Below are positions 14,614 to 16,473 of a stretch of DNA of 16,473 nucleotides, one piece after another. The DNA is taken from positions 1-16,473 of the forward strand of contig JASFYX010000033.1 of assembly GCA_045046885.1 (NCBI GenBank), written 5' to 3'. Position numbers and translations under genes: made by a program. The first letter of the stretch is position 1. Each line of letters starts with the position of its first letter. This DNA comes from CG1-02-35-72 sp045046885. GTDB taxonomy: Bacteria; Bacteroidota; Bacteroidia; Flavobacteriales; Flavobacteriaceae. The notes below the pieces were generated by a model. That model ran no database searches. It was not told the DNA's origin and saw nothing but the letters and a program-made list of their open reading frames with translations.

Positions 14614-16473
14614 ATGCCTAGCAAAAATATATTTATCTTTCCTTTTATTGTTTTATTAACTCTGAACTTAAACGCTCAAAAATTAGAGCTTCCTTTTAAA
14701 TTTGGAAAAATCAAACCTCAAGAACTAAGTCTAAAATATTATGCCAAAGACTCTACAGCTACAGCTGTTATTTTATACGAGAAAGGACAGTACAAGTTAA
14801 TGGTTGAAAAAAAAAATATTTATTTTTTAGCTACATACTACTATAAAATAAAGATATTTAAGAAAAATTCATATGAATTAGCTACCGTATCAATACCCTT
14901 AATTCACACAAAGAAAAAGAGTGAAAAAGTGTTTAACATAAAAGGTATTACTCATAATTTAGAAAACAATAAAAATATTTCACACAAATTAGAAGAAAAA
15001 TATATATTTAAAACAAAAGTTAGCGAACTTTGGAACGAAGTTAGATTTACTCTTCCAAATGTTAAAGAAGGTAGTATAATAGAATATAGTTATTCTATAA
15101 AAACACCATTTTGGAACAATTTTAAGGGTTGGGTATTTCAAGCAGATATTCCAAAAGTTTACAGCGAATTACAAACACAAATACCCGTAAATTGGGTTTA
15201 CAACCGTGAAGTAAAAGGTTATAAAAAACTTGACAGAAAAGAAGAAAAGTTTGCAAAAAAGTGTTTTACACCTAAACAAACAGGCAATAAAAATGGGTGT
15301 CTTGAAGGCATTTATGCTATGAAAGATATACCTGCTTTTAAAGAAGAAATCTATCTTACCAGCAAATATGATTATTTATACAGAATAGAATTTAGTCTTA
15401 AATATTATTTCACTTTTGACTTGGGCATAGTCGCTTACACATCTTCTTGGAAAAGTTTCGATTATTTTTTCAATACAAAAGATGAACTAGGTAGTGAATT
15501 AAAAAAAATAAAATACACAAAAAAATTATTACCTAAAAATCTCTTTAACGAAAAAGATTCATTAACTAAAGCAAAAAACATCTATCACTATATTCAAAAT
15601 TACTTTAGTAATAAAGAAGATGAGCAAATTTTTAGAGATATAAATTTAAAAAATGCCTTTAAGACGAAAGTTGGTAAAGCTACTGAAATCAATCTAGCTC
15701 TTACCAATGCTTTAAAAGCTGCAGGACTAAATAGTTATTACGTCTTATTATCTACACGAAGTAATGGCATTCCTTCTATAAAATACCCAGTAATATCCGA
15801 TTATAACTATGCCTTATGTGCTTTAAAAATTAATGATCGACTGTATTTTTTAGATGCCAGTATTAAACTAATTCCTTTTGGCTTATTGCCATTTGAAACA
15901 CTTAACTCTATAGGACGTGTATTGGATATGAAAAATGGAAGTTATTGGCGCAAAATATTAGGGCAAAGAAATACTCAAATAAGAAATATCAAACTCAAGC
16001 TTGAAAATAATGTGTTTAAAGGATTGATGCGTATAGTAAATAATACTTACGATGCCTTTTTAATAAGAGAATTTATAGAAAATTCGAATAAAGATGATTA
16101 CAAAGAATTTTTTGAAAACAATTCGGGTATTCCTAATTTAAAAATTGAATCTTTTAGGCTCTCTAATCTTGATAAGATTGAAAAACCACTCATAGAAGAT
16201 TTTAAGATTAACTTTGAGCTAGATAATGATGATGACGATTTAATTGTAATAAATCCTTACTTTAACACCGACAAATCAAACCCTTTCTCTCTCAAAGAAA
16301 GGTTCTATCCAGTAGATTTTGGATATCCACAAACAGATAACTTCAGATTTACATTAAGCATCCCAAAAGATTACAGTATTAATTCTTTACCCAAAGAAGT
16401 CTCTATAAAAATGGATAATAACGTTGCAAACATCAGTTCTAAAGTAAAAATATTCAATAATAATATTATTATT
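14614..16473 (+). CDS. Secreted DUF3857 / transglutaminase-like protein, copy 3 (cut by window end)
   Basis: The frame is open from ATG 14614 to the last base, giving 620 residues. By comparison with copies 1 and 2, about 40 residues and the stop are missing beyond the window. The start is three bases after the copy 2 stop. The signal peptide (MPSKNIFIFP...) ends LNLNAQ at 22. It shares KLELPFKFG, YAMKDIPAF, YTKKLLPK, IYHYIQNYF and the region around DASIKLIPFGLLP. The Cys motif reads GKATEIN (354-360) and the His place NYA, so this copy is also without the catalytic pair. Cys217 and Cys229 correspond to the conserved pair, although their surroundings differ (NGCLEG instead of ADCEDL). It is the most divergent of the three, suggesting the oldest split or the weakest constraint. 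Confidence 0.85.
   Translation, partial: MPSKNIFIFPFIVLLTLNLNAQKLELPFKFGKIKPQELSLKYYAKDSTATAVILYEKGQYKLMVEKKNIYFLATYYYKIKIFKKNSYELATVSIPLIHTKKKSEKVFNIKGITHNLENNKNISHKLEEKYIFKTKVSELWNEVRFTLPNVKEGSIIEYSYSIKTPFWNNFKGWVFQADIPKVYSELQTQIPVNWVYNREVKGYKKLDRKEEKFAKKCFTPKQTGNKNGCLEGIYAMKDIPAFKEEIYLTSKYDYLYRIEFSLKYYFTFDLGIVAYTSSWKSFDYFFNTKDELGSELKKIKYTKKLLPKNLFNEKDSLTKAKNIYHYIQNYFSNKEDEQIFRDINLKNAFKTKVGKATEINLALTNALKAAGLNSYYVLLSTRSNGIPSIKYPVISDYNYALCALKINDRLYFLDASIKLIPFGLLPFETLNSIGRVLDMKNGSYWRKILGQRNTQIRNIKLKLENNVFKGLMRIVNNTYDAFLIREFIENSNKDDYKEFFENNSGIPNLKIESFRLSNLDKIEKPLIEDFKINFELDNDDDDLIVINPYFNTDKSNPFSLKERFYPVDFGYPQTDNFRFTLSIPKDYSINSLPKEVSIKMDNNVANISSKVKIFNNNIII

Larger units (their letters stand above)
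10633..16473 (+). repeat. Tandem triplication of a DUF3857 gene
   Basis: Three head-to-tail genes of about 1980 bases encode the same protein architecture, separated by 18 and 3 bases. Copies 1 and 2 share an identical 31-base run near their 3' ends (12556-12586 and 14548-14578) covering the KSIIDLQNE codons. Whether further copies follow beyond the window is not visible. Confidence 0.85.

Noticed and set aside
10633..16473. Active transglutaminase or protease function for the three DUF3857 proteins
   Set aside because: The Cys and His of the catalytic triad are replaced in all three copies.

Overview
The window is low-GC chromosomal DNA that looks like a member of the Bacteroidota, most likely Flavobacteriaceae. 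The signs are promoters of the TTG-N17-23-TAnnTTTG type, A-rich regions rather than Shine-Dalgarno sites before most genes, SusC/BtuB-like and DUF3857-type secreted proteins with signal peptides ending in Ala-Gln, and flavobacterial lipoproteins. I cannot name a species. There are no rRNA or tRNA genes, CRISPR arrays or recognisable insertion sequences.

Left part (1-2464, minus strand): a vitamin B12 TonB-dependent receptor gene (btuB) lies behind a clear cobalamin riboswitch with an intact B12 box. A promoter abuts the aptamer, and two strong hairpins follow the stop codon. Middle left (2465-3672, plus strand): a RhuM-family gene of unknown biochemical function, preceded by a 29-codon reading frame in the same frame and by a promoter back-to-back with the btuB promoter. 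A 25-base perfect palindrome sits inside the rhuM coding sequence.

Middle (3749-8507, plus strand): a tightly packed unit of a long acyl-CoA dehydrogenase and a complete B12-type ABC importer: lipoprotein binding protein (BtuF), FecCD permease (BtuC) and ATPase (BtuD). Together with btuB this gives outer membrane capture, periplasmic binding and inner membrane import. The riboswitch sits only on btuB, and rhuM separates the two halves. btuC and btuD have no ATG at a plausible start position.

Right part (8544-16473, plus strand, running off the window): a lipoprotein M28 zinc peptidase, an exonuclease fused to a GIY-YIG domain that has lost its catalytic residues, and three tandem paralogues of a secreted DUF3857/transglutaminase-like protein. 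The third paralogue is cut by the window end. Overlaps and short gaps suggest one operon. The transglutaminase-like domains lack the catalytic Cys and His, so they are probably non-enzymatic.

Nothing here is clearly a new defence or mobile system. The most unusual parts are the pseudoenzyme triplet, the degenerate nuclease fusion, the non-ATG starts in the importer genes, and the acyl-CoA dehydrogenase coupled to B12 uptake.
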